A stretch of 64,000 bases of DNA from assembly GCA_019155185.1 (NCBI GenBank), contig CM032800.1:18249956-18313955 (forward strand), in the 5' to 3' direction. This DNA is from Beaufortia kweichowensis. Its lineage: Eukaryota > Chordata > Actinopteri > Cypriniformes > Gastromyzontidae. The position numbers and the translations under genes are program-made. This document shows positions 9,870 through 21,763 of this stretch, piece after piece (positions within the stretch are counted from its first letter, which is position 1; each line of letters opens with the position of its first letter). Below the pieces are notes generated by a model. That model was not told the DNA's origin. It saw only the letters and a list, made by a program, of their open reading frames with translations, and did no database searches.

Positions 9870-10480
9870 ATGATTCCATTGAATTGGAGACGTTTATTCA
9901 GAAGTCGATTCGATAGCCCAAAGGCTCTCGTGGCCCGTCAACGGAGGTTCGCCCAACAGTACCGCTCCTCCGCTGCACTTCTCTCTACATCGCGGGTGCC
10001 CTCAGCCGCTGGGTTCCACTACTCCGAGGTGCGCCTCCGCTCCACCGAGCCCTCCAGCCCCGAGCCCATGCAAGTGGACAACTTTCATTTAACCAAGGAA
10101 GAGCTTAACAACGCGCATCTCGCATCAGCTTTGCATTTATTGTGGAGAGTCCGGGCATTTCCTCGCTGCTCGTCCAGTCCGGCCTCTCCTGCCGGGTGAG
10201 TGCGGGTTCAGCCGCCGCGAAGCAGGTATAAAGCTTCGCCACATCTCTAATCATTGTTTCTGCCACTGTCTCTATTCCAGTAAAGGCACTTATCCATTCG
10301 GGTGCGGCTGGGAATTTCATCTCCAGATCTACTAAGACGGCTCCGGTTACCTAGGCACCGAAAGTGGCACAACCCATCCCGGTGCGAGATATTCTAGGGA
10401 AGCCCTTAGGGCATGGACTAATCAGGTTTTTTCCCACATGTCCGGACTCGAATGGAAACCTGCCCGACAGAAATGTTGTC
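9870..10480 (+). pseudogene. Gag tail, broken zinc knuckle and inactive protease, copy B
   Basis: The frame from 9870 carries a basic linker and PMQVDNFHL, as in copy A, then shifts. In the next phase the zinc knuckle reads CIYCGESGHFLAAR, with the fourth zinc ligand changed from cysteine to arginine. Around 10281-10330 the protease active site reads ALIHSGAAGNFIS: the catalytic DSG of copy A has become HSG. A stop and further frame changes follow before QPIPVRDILGKPLGHGLI near 10370-10420. Two independent active-site losses plus frameshifts make this a clear pseudogene. Confidence 0.8.
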
Positions 10481-10849
10481 CTTCTGGGTGCTGGAGGGGA
10501 GCTCGGTGGATCTCGTATTAGGACGACCCTGGCTCCAAAAGCATCGTCCGGAATTGGAATGGACCACAGGGGAAATTCTCGGTTGGCCTTTAGAAAGGCC
10601 CATTCAGTCTGAAAAATTCTGCCTCACTTGTTATGTCTCCTATTGCTGTTCCTCTCTCCAGACCTCCGAAAGTATCCAGAGCAGTCAATAGTGTTAAACC
10701 CTGGATTGGTGTGATTCCGCCGGAGTATGAAGCGCTCAGAATGTGTTCAGTAAGGAGAGAGCCTCACAACTTCCCCGCGATAGGCCATGGGACTGCGCCA
10801 TTGAGCTGCTGCCTGGGGCCCTCTCCTAAGGGGCGATCTACTCAGCTGT

Positions 10850-11450
10850 CCCTCCCGAACAGAAAGCCATGGGTGACTATATTCAGGAGGCACTGCAACA
10901 AGGATTTATTCTTCCCCCTCTACTTCCCCAGCAGCATCCAGTTTCTTCTTTGTGGGGAAGAAAGACGGAGGTCTTCGGCCCTGTATAGATTATCGTGTTC
11001 TGAATCAAGCTACTGTTAAGTTTGCTTACCCTCTGCCTCTTATTTCTCCTCCATAGAGCATCTTCGTGGGCTTCGTATTCACGAAACTGGACCTCAGAAG
11101 CGCTTACAACTTAATTCGGATCCGGAAGGGGATGAGTGGAAGACGGCCTTCAGCGCCAATGGGGCACTTCGAAAGTACCAGGTTATGCCCTTCGGGTTGG
11201 TAAACGCTCCGGCAGTGTTTCAAAGTTTTATGAACGAAATATTTCGAGATATGTTGGATCTGTTTGTGATTGTCTACATAGATGATATCTTGGTGTACTC
11301 GAAGTCTCTCGCGGAGCATCGGGGTCATGTTCGGCTCGTTCTCCAGCGGCTGCAAGATTACAACCTCTACCTCAAGCTGGAGAAATGCGCATTTCATCTC
11401 TCTGAGGTTCAGTTTCTGGATATGTGATTAGTGCCACGGGGTGCTCATGG
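10850..11450 (+). pseudogene. Reverse transcriptase, frameshifted, copy B
   Basis: The amino-terminal part is spread over several frames between 10850 and 11180, with the equivalents of the fingers and CIDYRVLNQA block visible around 10980-11025. From 11185 a clean frame runs MPFGLVNAPAVFQSFMNEIF, then FVIVYIDDILVYSKSLAEH, with both catalytic aspartates of YIDD kept. It ends at 11427, where a base is missing after VQFL. The palm is therefore intact while the fingers are broken. Confidence 0.88.
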
Positions 11451-11505
11451 AGAAGGATAAAGTGGAGGCAGTTCAGTCCTGGCCCCAGCCCCCTCAGTTC
11501 GAAGT

Positions 11506-12180
11506 TTGCAACGCTTTCTGGGGTTCGCGAACTTTTATCGTCGATTCATTCAAGGCTTCAGTGTAATCTGCTCACCGCTCACGTCAATGCTCAAAGGGAA
11601 ACCTAGTAAGCTAGTTTGGTCTCAGGAGGCGCTAGAGGCTTTCCAACAGCTAAAAGAAGCCTTCTGTAAAGCACCAGTTCTCCGTCACCCTTCGCCTGAG
11701 CTCCCGTTCGTGGTTGAAGTTGACGCCTCCACCACCGGCGTAGGGGCGGTGCTCTCGCAGCTGCAGGGGAATCCGGCGCGTCTTCACCCATGTGCTTTCT
11801 TTTCCAAAAAGATGTCCCCGGCGGAGCAGAATTATGATATCGGCAACCGGGAATTACTCGCTATCAAGCTGGCACTGGAAGAGTGGAGGCATTGGCTGGA
11901 GGGAGCTAAGTTCCCGTTTGTGGTATATACTGATCATAAGAACCTGTTGTATTTACGTGAAGCTAAAAGACTTAATTCTCGTCAAGCCCGCTGGGCATTA
12001 TTCTTCTCTCGTTTCAATTTTTCAGTGACCTATCGTCCCGGAAGCAAGAACGGAAAAGCCGATGCTCTCTCACGGATTCACGCCCCAGACGGCAGCATCG
12101 AGCCTCCGGAGCCTGTTCTCCCTCCGGCCATGGTAATTTCTCCCATCGAGTGGGACCTGGACAAACAAATTGAAGCTTAG
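11506..12180 (+). pseudogene. Connection and RNase H domain, copy B
   Basis: This 224-codon frame is the longest intact coding piece of copy B. It begins MQRFLGFANFYRRFIQGFSV in the connection and continues into RNase H with VEVDASTTGVGAVLSQ (first aspartate), NRELLAIKLALEEWRHWL (glutamate) and VVYTDHKNLLYL (second aspartate), then RFNFSVTYRPGSKNGKADAL, closing with the last acidic residue of the fold. All four metal-binding acidic residues appear present. The stop at 12178-12180 follows DKQIEA, where integrase should begin, so a frameshift cuts the polyprotein. RNase H removes the RNA strand during reverse transcription. Confidence 0.9.
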
Positions 12181-13260
12181 GTCTTCGCTGATCAGCCTGT
12201 TCGCCCGGGAGGTCCTGAGGGGAGACTGTTCGTGCCAAGATCTCGTGATTCCCTCATGGACTCGGCCCACTGTGTTCGGGATGGGACACCCAGGTCGGCA
12301 GCGCACTCTTTCACTGATCTCCCCGGTACTGGTGGCCTGGGATGTCCGGAGATATCAATCGCTTCGTGAAGGGATGCTCAGTCTGTGCCATCGCCAGGTA
12401 CCGCGCGGCCGCCCCAGGGTAAGCTCCTCCCGCCACGGTTCCTCAACGCCATGGACTCATATTGCCGTAGATTTTGTCTCTGATCTGCCCTGTTCAGAAG
12501 GTTATACCTGTATTTTTGTTATCGTTGATCGTTTCAGCAAAAGCTGTAAATTAATTCCTTTGTCTAGTCTGCCCACAGCTATGCAAGCAGCCGAGGCGCT
12601 GTTTAATAATGTGTTCGCATTTTGGCCTGCCCGAGGATATCGTCGCGGTCGGATCGAGGACCTCAGTTCATTTCTCACGCCTGGAAGGCATTCTTTCTAT
12701 TAAATATATCAGTTAGTCTTACCTCTGGTTATCACCCCCAGGCTTAACGGCCAGACTGAGCGGAAGATCCAGGAGATAGGACGATATCTCCGGACCTACT
12801 GCCATCAGTAACCATCACAGCTGGCATCGCTTCCTTACCTGGGCCGAGTACGCACAAAACTCCCTGCGCCAAGATTCCACCGGACTCACCCCGTTCCAGT
12901 GCGTGCTCGGCTATCAGCCACCCCTCTTTCCCTGGACCCCTGAACCCTCCACGGTGCCAGCTGTGGACCACTGGTTCGGGCCAGTGAAAGGGTTTGGAAT
13001 TCAGCACACATCCACCTGCAAGCTGCAGTTCATTAAAGCAGCAAGCCGACCAAGCTGCGCTCTGACACCCGGACTTCCATCCCGGCAGCTGGTCTGGCTC
13101 TCCACCAAGGACATTCGCCTCGCGCCGCCCTGCAAGAAACTCACTCCCTCGGGCTTCATCGGTCCCTTCCCCATCAGCAAGAAGATAAATGCAGTGACTT
13201 ACCGGGCTGCAACTTCCCGGTCCTACCGCCTGGCCCCTCCTTCCATGTTTCACTATTAAA
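12170..13260 (+). pseudogene. Integrase, frameshifted, copy B
   Basis: The first frame (12170-12703) holds a decayed zinc-binding region, then TPWTHIAVDFVSDLPCSEG with the first catalytic aspartate and FVIVDRFSKSCKLIPL. The second aspartate block (SDRGPQFI) can be read near 12650-12675 but in a shifted phase. The third frame (12903-13259) carries the carboxy-terminal part with QLVWLSTKDIRLAPPCKKL, then GFIGPFPISKKINAVTYRAA (GPY/F-type module). It stops at 13258 before a short proline-rich tail that ends in a chromodomain-like RIYKVDAIL stretch around 13364-13390 in another phase. Confidence 0.82.
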
Positions 13261-13612
13261 GCCTTTTATTAATCCTGTCTCTGTTCTTCCCCAGAATCTG
13301 ATGCTGAGGGACCCCCACCAGCTGACTCGAGAGCCTCCTCCTCCTCCACCCTGGACCATCAGGACCGCATCTACAAGGTCGATGCCATCCTGAGAGCTTC
13401 ATCGATGGGCTGGACGGCTCGAAAGTACCTCGCGGTCCTGGGAGGGTTATGGTCCGGAGGAACAGTGCTGGGTTCCCCGCCGGATATTCTTGACCCGACC
13501 TTACTTACCGAAGTTCCACATCTCTTCATCCCCTGGAGCCCGGTCCCAGGCCACGAGGGCGCCCCGGCCGGGCGTGTTTCTATGCCCGCAGGAGCCGGGT
13601 CCGTGGGGGTAC
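13261..13612 (+). promoter_or_regulatory. 3' untranslated region and polypurine tract, Gypsy copy B
   Basis: The tail after integrase is followed by GGAGCCGGGTCCGTGGGGGT (13591-13610), a purine-rich tract immediately before the 3' LTR that fits the plus-strand primer. The same GGGGGTACTA arrangement occurs at the LTR boundary of the element at 22619-25509. Confidence 0.6.
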
Positions 13613-14032
13613 TATCACCGGAGCCGATGCGCTCTCAGCATCGATTCCCCCATCACGCCATTCGCTCCCTCGGTCTCCTGAGTTTTAAATGGACTTCATT
13701 TCCACATTGCCCTGCACCTGCGCACCTGTTTTCTATTAGTTATCATGTTGAGCACTTGTTTAGTTGTCATTACCGCACCTGTTTTATATTATTTTGCTTC
13801 ATTTTTAGTGTTATTTAAACCCTGCCTTTTTGTTTGCACTTTGTCGGGTATTGTTGTTGTCTGTCTACCTTATGTGGTTGCGTGGGTTAACTCTCTGGTG
13901 ATTGTATCCTGTCATCTGGAAACTTGATTATCTCGTGTATTTGGAACTTCTCTGTGTTGGAATATACCAGTAAAAGATACTTGTGAACGTTATTCCTTGT
14001 TGTCCTGGTCTCTTCCACCCAGCACCGTAACA
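13613..14032 (+). repeat. 3' LTR of Gypsy copy B
   Basis: Starts TATCACCGGAGCC, where the 5' LTR has TGTCGCGGAGCC, and ends CACCGTAACA. It is nearly identical to the 5' LTR after the first 80-100 bases. Confidence 0.92.
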
Positions 14033-16542
14033 AGTTTCTTATAGTTCTCATAACTTAATTGTGATGTATCAGAGCCAGTTTTAGTCTATTATTTAGTGCA
14101 TCTCTGAACTAAAGCGAGAACAGAACAAGATGAGAGTGCACTCACTAGCGCAATATTTTGTGATTCACGGGGCAATTAAAACATAGTAATTAAAAATTGT
14201 CCGTAATTATCCTTAAACTAGGCGTAATGTACTCATTATACCCACTAAAATAATACGATAAGAGAAGTAAAACTACTAAAAATTTGAATTATTTTACTTT
14301 TTTTCATTCATAGCATAGCAAAATTTGTTACTGGATCTGGTCTAGGGGCAGTGCCCCCCCAAACTCCGCCTATGCATACAATATACAGTTTATTCAGTAT
14401 AAAAGACATTATGACTATGACCCCTGAAACATGGAAACCAAACATGTGTGTGTGTTGGGGGGTGTAAGCTGAGTCAATGATGGCAGCATAATCAAGCCTG
14501 ATGTTTGGCACTATGTTACCATGGTAACCGGACTCATTTGCAACCGTACCAACTGCAGTCTCTGTGTTAAAAGCTCACTGTTTTATTTCCCCTGTTTTTA
14601 GCAGTAATGAGAGAAAATTGTTCCGAGGTCAGTTAAACAATTATAGCCATTTATGACGAGCTCTTTAAGTAATTTATTTCTTATTCTCCAGGACAAATCT
14701 AAAATACTGAAACAGAAAGAATTTTGAGCACATAACATCACCAAGCTGGAAGGTCATGGGACACAAATCAATATAACAATCTCATAAAATAAAGAAGGCA
14801 AATTGTGATTGAAATGCAACGGTGTTCCACATTTACACATCTATTCTTCTACACACAGATACACAAGATACACAAACACAGTATCGATGCCATTCCTCAG
14901 TCAATGTGAGCTGCATTGTAATGAGCTTTAGGTGATGAAAAATCAATGCTTAATTTCAGATTAGATTAATGAATGAGCATTCACACATGATCTCTTCTGA
15001 GCCTCTCTGCAGATAGTTCACACTTATTTACATGCTGTTATTCAGGCAGATTTCTGCTGAAAGGAAAAGTTCAGCCAACACTTCAAGTTCATTTTCACAC
15101 TCTCATGTTGTTCCTCTTTCATGTTCCAGCAACTATAACATGAACTTACATACACCTGATTCATATCAGAAGAGATAAATAGACTGAACATACACAGCAT
15201 CCAGTAAAGGCTTTCCGGATTTTGCCAAGCGAGAGATGTTCTTGGAGTTAACATTGCTGATCAACCAATCAGGAATTAAGTTTAGCAGTTGATGTGATGT
15301 TTGAGGCTTACAACCAGGATGTTTTACACCATTGTTATTTATCTATCATTTCTTTCCATATTTTGGGGATAAGTTAAGGGTTGGGGTATTGAGACAGGAA
15401 GTTTCTACAGAAATGTTGTTCCAGGTTCAACAAACTATCTAACAGCTTTTACTGAGCAGAATCAGGTTGAGCTACGCTAAACACAATCACAAAAGAAAGA
15501 ATATCGCTCATGTGAGGCATTTCAGCACATTTAACTAAATCAGTAACAATAATAACTGTAAAAAATCATCCCAAGACTGTTATGACATTTTTCTTCAGAA
15601 TATTGTAGTATTTTTTTTGCATTACGTTATTTTACATTATTTTTATAGTTTAACTTTCTCCTATTTAATGTCATTTTTATCTTACACTCAAAACATAATG
15701 TTTTCCTTAACTTTATTCTTGAAAATGTAGATTTTTTTCGTAATGTGGTACTGGTCATTTGAGAAAGTTTATGATCAGATGTCACTGGGAAAATGAGAAA
15801 AAGTCAATATTCAAATACCTAAAAAATATTTAATTAAGTAAAAAGAAATCACCACGTGGTCCTGAAAAGCACAGCAACAGCGAAAAGCACTGAAATCCCA
15901 TACATCTCAGAGAATGTCTCGCAAATGTCAGATTAGCCACAGCAGCTTGATTTCTTATCTCATGCCAGCACTGGGTCTGTGAGATTGAATAGCCATCGCT
16001 GAGCTCTTAAAAAAAGTCATTTGACAATGTCCTGCTCTTTACACTTGCCACCCAAGTTTAACCTTGGTAACATTGTTGAATCCTCTACCAGAGTAAACAA
16101 AATTAGACTTAGATTTTTTTGTCAATGCAAGCATCCTCCAACAAAACATTTCCTCAGACTGACATTGAATTAAATTCAATTAAATTTTCATTTTAGATTC
16201 AACACACTTGACTTAGAATTCAGGGGATTTTCATATGCACAAGAACAACACAGTGACATGAACGGAAAAAAATATTCAATTAATTAATTAACCAAATTAA
16301 TAAAAAATTGGTCTTAGTGGATACTTTCATCTGTGATAAATGCAAAACAAACTCTTTTTGGTTTAGGCACAGACATCGTTCAGAATGGTTTGTTCTCCAC
16401 ATCAGATGAAGTTTGTGACCACAGAGAAAGCGTGGTCGGCTTAGGGGAAAGTCTATGTATCGGGTCAATACGTCAACCCTTGATGAACGGCTGTTACCAG
16501 AGCACTCTTTTGAATGACATGTCAACTATTGTACCACAGTAG
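14033..16542. other. Stretch without a recognised gene
   Basis: AT-rich sequence with only short frames. A GGGGCAGTGCCCCCCC palindrome next to AACTCCGCCTATG lies at 14346-14372; a related GGGCGGAGTTTTACGTATG occurs at 8218-8236, on the other side of Gypsy copy B. Nothing else could be assigned. Confidence 0.4.
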
Positions 16543-16700
16543 TTAAAGGAATAATTCACCTAGAAATATTTGTTGTTGTCATGTCTTACCCTCATGTCAT
16601 TCTGTATTTTTGAAGTGTTTTTCCATACAATCATAGGTGACCTTCCAAAAAAGACCAAAAAACATGTATGTCATATTTAAAAAGTTGTGTAACAAAATGA
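16543..16700 (+). mobile_element. Fragment of a TTAA-flanked MITE (AGTTCACCC type)
   Basis: Starts TTAAAGGAATAATTCACC, then runs through CTTACCCTCATGTCATTC, matching the left end of the complete copy at 56590-56909. The right end was not found, so this is a truncated or strongly diverged copy. Confidence 0.55.
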
Positions 16701-18223
16701 CCACAATGTACAGCTTTGTTTAGCGATTTCACTTCGACAGCACTCTGAAAGTTTTCAGACGTGGTTAAAAATGTTGGGAATGTTGTACGCTGCTCACAAG
16801 GTACTTGGCTCGGATTGAAATCTCTTTCACGTGATGCCACACAAGCACCAACAATTTCCACACAATATCTTCTGATTGTTCATAAGGTCTATGAACAGGG
16901 AAAACTGAAAACAGGCATAAATGATGGTTGCTGAACAGGTGCACTGTGTGTGCCCGGCAAAGAGATGTTAAATCAAAACTGAAAAAAGATGAAAACTTTG
17001 TCCAGTCAATGTAAAAGATCTGTGAGTGAAATTTACATTTACAGTTGCATTTATTCATTTAGCAGACGCATTTGTCAAAAGCCACTTACAATTGGGAAAG
17101 CATTTAACATTTTGCTTTTATGTTTTGCAACATACAAAACTGTTTACGTGGTCGGACTAGTGTTGAAGCTATGAAAGGATGAACAGAGTGAAGACAGTGA
17201 AAATAAGAAAACAGTCAGATATGAATACAGAATAGGTGTGTTTTTCGTAATAGGTTAAATTATTGACAGAGTTGTGTAACTGTTCTGTAAGTTACATTTC
17301 TGGTCTTTTTGACTTTATCCTTGAGGTGACAGGATCACTCAGTAGTATCAGGAAAGGACCATGAACTCGGGTCACCTGAAGTGCTGTATTACTGCATGTC
17401 TGGAGCACATTCCACACTTCCAGAGCTTCAACTACTGGCATAAACTCTTTGTGAGGATACAGCAGACAATGGTTTCTATCTACCAACACTGGTCTCATAA
17501 CCACTTGCAACCCTCTCATTTAGTGCAGGAAAATATGTATGGCCCCTGAATCAGGAGCACATGTTGTGAAGCGAAGCAGACAGCTCAGGCAAACAGTTTG
17601 TCATTTGCCCTTGTGGCGATCACATTGATTTACTGCCTCTCGCTGATGGTTTCCTGGGGGGTAAAGGGACAACAAACCCTGACAAATGTTCACATGCAAG
17701 GAAAGGTTCATGAAGCCTCCTCCTGTGAGACCACCTGAAGCCTAAATGAGAGGTGAAAGCTTATCCATTTGTTTGCCATCTGGACATTAGGCTTTCTAAA
17801 GATCACTAAAAAGGCACCTTTGCATGACAAATGAGCAGCTTCACTTAGCAGACTCAACTGAGTCTGTTTTTTTTCCATCCTGGATCATACGGATAAATGC
17901 AGGAGTAAGGTTAAAGCCTTACATTGAACAGCAGGACAATGCTGAATTATGGCTATTATGTTATCTATAGCAATCAATAGTGAATGTGTGAATAAATTCT
18001 GCTGCAGCAATTTGTGAAATATATGGATGTATTTCAGAAATTTGTCCAGGAGCTTTTGTTTGAAACTTTTAACTTCAGCTTATCAAAACTTGTAAACTAT
18101 TTTGTTAAACTGTGTGGCGGTATACTTTTAGAAAGAATGATCCTCTGCAATACAGTCGTTGATGGTGATGGTAAAAACAGGATAGGTGCAAAGCAGGTTT
18201 AATGCGAACAAAAAGTGAGTTTA
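16701..18223. other. Stretch without a recognised gene, with an L2 tail fragment
   Basis: Between 17033 and 17100 the sequence reads CATTTATTCATTTAGCAGAC and on to CCACTTACAA, which is the reverse complement of the L2-type LINE tail seen at 38571-38617. The remainder is unassigned. Confidence 0.45.
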
Positions 18224-21200
18224 ATCCACAGGTAAACATCCGCAGATAAAGATCCACAGGTAAACATTCACAGATAAACATTCACAGGTAAACATCCACA
18301 GGTAAACATCCACATTTAAACATCCACAGGTAAACATCCGCAGGTAAACATCCACAGGTAAACATTCACAGGTAAACATTCAGTAAACATCCACAGGTAA
18401 ACATCCACAGGTAAACATCCACAGGTAAACATCCACAGGTAAACATTCAGTAAACATTCACAGATAAACATTCACAGGGAAACATTCAGTAAACATCCAC
18501 AGGTAAACATTCGCAGGTAAACATCCACAGGTAAACATCCACAGGTAAACATCCACAGGTAAACATTCAGTAAACATTCACAGATAAACATTCACAGGGA
18601 AACATTCAGTAAACATCCACAGGTAAACATTCACAGGTAAACATCCACAGGTAAACATTCACAGGTAAACATCCACAGATAAACATTCACAGGTAAACAT
18701 TCAGTAAACATTCGCAGGTAAACATTCGCAGGTAAACATCCACAGATAAACATCCACAGGTAAACATCCACAGGTAAACATCCACAGGTAAACATCCACA
18801 GGTAAACATCCACAGGTAAACATCCACAGGTAAACATCCACAGGTAAACATTCAGTAAACATTCACAGGTAAACATCCACAGGTAAACATCCACAGGTAA
18901 ACATTCACAGGTAAACAACCGCAGGTAAACAACCGCAGGTAAACATCCACAGGTAAACATTCACAGGTAAACATTCACAGGTAAACATTCACAGGTAAAC
19001 AACCGCAGGTAAACAACAGCAGGTAAACATTCACAGGTAAACATTCACAGGTAAACATTCACAGGTAAACATTCACAGGTAAACAACCGCAGGTAAACAT
19101 CCACAGGTAAACAACCGCAGGTAAACATTCACAGGTAAACAACCGCAGGTAAACAACTGCAGGTAAACATTCACAGGTAAACAACCGCAGGTAAACAACC
19201 GCAGGTAAACATCCACAGGTAAACATCCACAGGTAAACATCCACAGGTAAACATCCACAGGTAAACATTCACAGGTAAACATTCACAGGTAAACATTCAC
19301 AGGTAAACAACTGCAGGTAAACAACCGCAGGTAAACATCCACAGGTAAACATTCACAGGTAAACATCCACAGGTAAACATCCACAGGTAAACATTCACAG
19401 GTAAACATTCACAGGTAAACATTCACAGGTAAACAACCGCAGGTAAACAACCGCAGGTAAACAACCGCAGGTAAACATCCACAGGTAAACATTCACAGGT
19501 AAACATCCACAGGTAAACATTCACAGGTAAACATCCACAGGTAAACATCCACAGGTAAACATTCACAGGTAAACATTCACAGGTAAACATCCACAGGTAA
19601 ACATTCACAGGTAAACATTCACAGGTAAACAACCGCAGGTAAACAACCGCAGGTAAACATCCACAGGTAAACATTCACAGGTAAACATCCACAGGTAAAC
19701 ATCCACAGGTAAACATCCACAGGTAAACATCCACAGGTAAACATTCACAGGTAAACATTCACAGGTAAACATCCACAGGTAAACATTCACAGGTAAACAA
19801 CCGCAGGTAAACAACCGCAGGTAAACATCCACAGGTAAACATCCACAGGTAAACATTCACAGGTAAACATCCACAGATAAAGATCCACAGGTAAACATTC
19901 ACAGGTAAACATTCACAGGTAAACATTCACAGGTAAACAACCGCAGATAAACAACCGCAGGTAAACAACCGCAGGTAAACATCCACAGGTAAACATTCAC
20001 AGGTAAACATCCACAGGTAAACATCCGCAGGTAAACATCCACAGGTAAACATTCAGTAAACATCCACAGGTAAACATCCACAGGTAAACATCCACAGGTA
20101 AACATTCAGTAAACATTCACAGGTAAACATTCAGTAAACATTCACAGGTAAACAACCGCAGGTAAACAACCGCAGGTAAACATCCACAGGTAAACATTCA
20201 CAGGTAAACATTCAGTAAACATTCACAGGTAAACATTCAGTAAAGATCCACAGGTAAACATTCAGTAAACATTCACAGGTAAACATTCAGTAAACATTCA
20301 CAGGTAAACAACCGCAGGTAAACAACCGCAGGTAAACATCCACAGGTAAACATCCACAGGTAAACATTCACAGGTAAACATCCTCAGGTAAACATCCACA
20401 GGTAAACATTCACAGGTAAACATCCACAGGTAAACATTCAGTAAACATCCACAGGTAAACATCCACAGGTAAACATCCACATTTAAACATCCACAGGTAA
20501 ACATCCGCAGGTAAACATCCACAGGTAAACATTCACAGGTAAACATTCAGTAAACATCCACAGGTAAACATCCACAGGTAAATATTCAGTAAACATCCAC
20601 AGGTAAACATCCACAGGTAAACATCCACAGGTAAACATTCAGTAAACATTCACAGGGAAACATTCAGTAAACATCCACAGGTAAACATTCGCAGGTAAAC
20701 ATCCACAGGTAAACATCCACAGGTAAACATCCACAGGTAAACATTCAGTAAACATTCACAGATAAACATTCACAGGGAAACATTCAGTAAACATCCACAG
20801 GTAAACATCCACAGGTAAACATTCACAGGTAAACATCCACAGATAAACATTCACAGGTAAACATTCAGTAAACATTCGCAGGTAAACATTCGCAGGTAAA
20901 CATCCACAGGTAAACATCCACAGGTAAACATCCACAGGTAAACATCCACAGGTAAACATCCACAGGTAAACATTCACAGGTAAACATCCACAGGTAAACA
21001 TTCACAGGTAAACATTCACAGGTAAACATTCAGTAAACATTCACAGGTAAACATCCACAGGTAAACATTCACAGGTAAACATCCACAGGTAAACATCCAC
21101 AGGTAAACATTCACAGGTAAACATTCACAGGTAAACATTCAGTAAACATCCACAGGTAAACATCCACAGGTAAACATTCACAGGTAAACAACCGCAGGTA

Positions 21201-21763
21201 AACAACCGCAGGTAAACATCCACAGGTAAACATTCACAGGTAAACATTCACAGGTAAACATTCACAGGTAAACAACCGCAGGTAAACAACAGCAGGTAAA
21301 CATCCACAGGTAAACATTCACAGGTAAACATTCACAGGTAAACAACCGCAGGTAAACATTCACAGGTAAACAACCGCAGGTAAACATTCACAGGTAAACA
21401 ACCGCAGGTAAACAACCGCAGGTAAACATTCACAGGTAAACAACCGCAGGTAAACAACCGCAGGTAAACAACCGCAGGTAAACATCCACAGGTAAACATT
21501 CACAGGTAAACATCCACAGGTAAACATTCACAGGTAAACATTCACAGGTAAACAACTGCAGGTAAACAACCGCAGGTAAACATCCACAGGTAAACATTCA
21601 CAGGTAAACATCCACAGGTAAACATCCACAGGTAAACATCCACAGGTAAACATTCGCAGGTAAACATCCGCAGGTAAACATCCACAGGTAAACATTCAGT
21701 AAACATTCACAGGTAAACATTCGCAGGTAAACATCCGCAGGTAAACATTCGCAGGTAAACATA
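18224..21763. repeat. Large minisatellite, about 14-bp unit
   Basis: About 3.5 kb of head-to-tail units of the type GGTAAACATCCACA, roughly 250 copies. Variants are ATTCACA, AACCGCA, ATCCGCA and a shortened ATTCAGT unit of 11 bp. On the minus strand the 14-bp unit has no stop in any phase, so long frames with a 14-residue cycle (such as VDVYLWMFTCGCLP) appear. They are by-products of the repeat, not genes. The shortened units shift phase and end those frames. Clusters of variants recur, for example the same block around 18480-18620 and 20640-20790, which indicates segmental duplication inside the array. Confidence 0.97.

Larger units (their letters stand above)
8768..14032 (+). mobile_element. 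Sushi-like Ty3/Gypsy LTR retrotransposon, copy B (both LTRs, broken coding)
   Basis: Two LTRs of about 420 bp (8768-9186, 13613-14032) enclose gag, protease, reverse transcriptase, RNase H and integrase in Ty3/Gypsy order. The total length of about 5.3 kb is right for a full element. Gag resembles the capsid-like proteins of sushi-type elements that gave rise to mammalian PEG10/RTL genes. Coding is interrupted by many single-base frameshifts, and the protease has lost its catalytic aspartate. Flanking five-base sequences (8763-8767, 14033-14037) do not match, so no target duplication could be confirmed. Confidence 0.92.

Noticed and set aside
8763..14037. Target-site duplication for Gypsy copy B
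   Set aside because: The five bases before the 5' LTR (TTTTT) and after the 3' LTR (AGTTT) do not match, so none is claimed.
18631..21001. Series of minus-strand frames of 68-109 codons rich in Cys, Leu, Val (repetitive MFTCGCLPV..)
   Set aside because: They arise because the 14-bp repeat lacks stop codons in every phase. No start context, splice site or non-repetitive domain supports a gene.
18224..21763. CRISPR-like array
   Set aside because: Units are contiguous with no unique spacers, and the host is a eukaryote.
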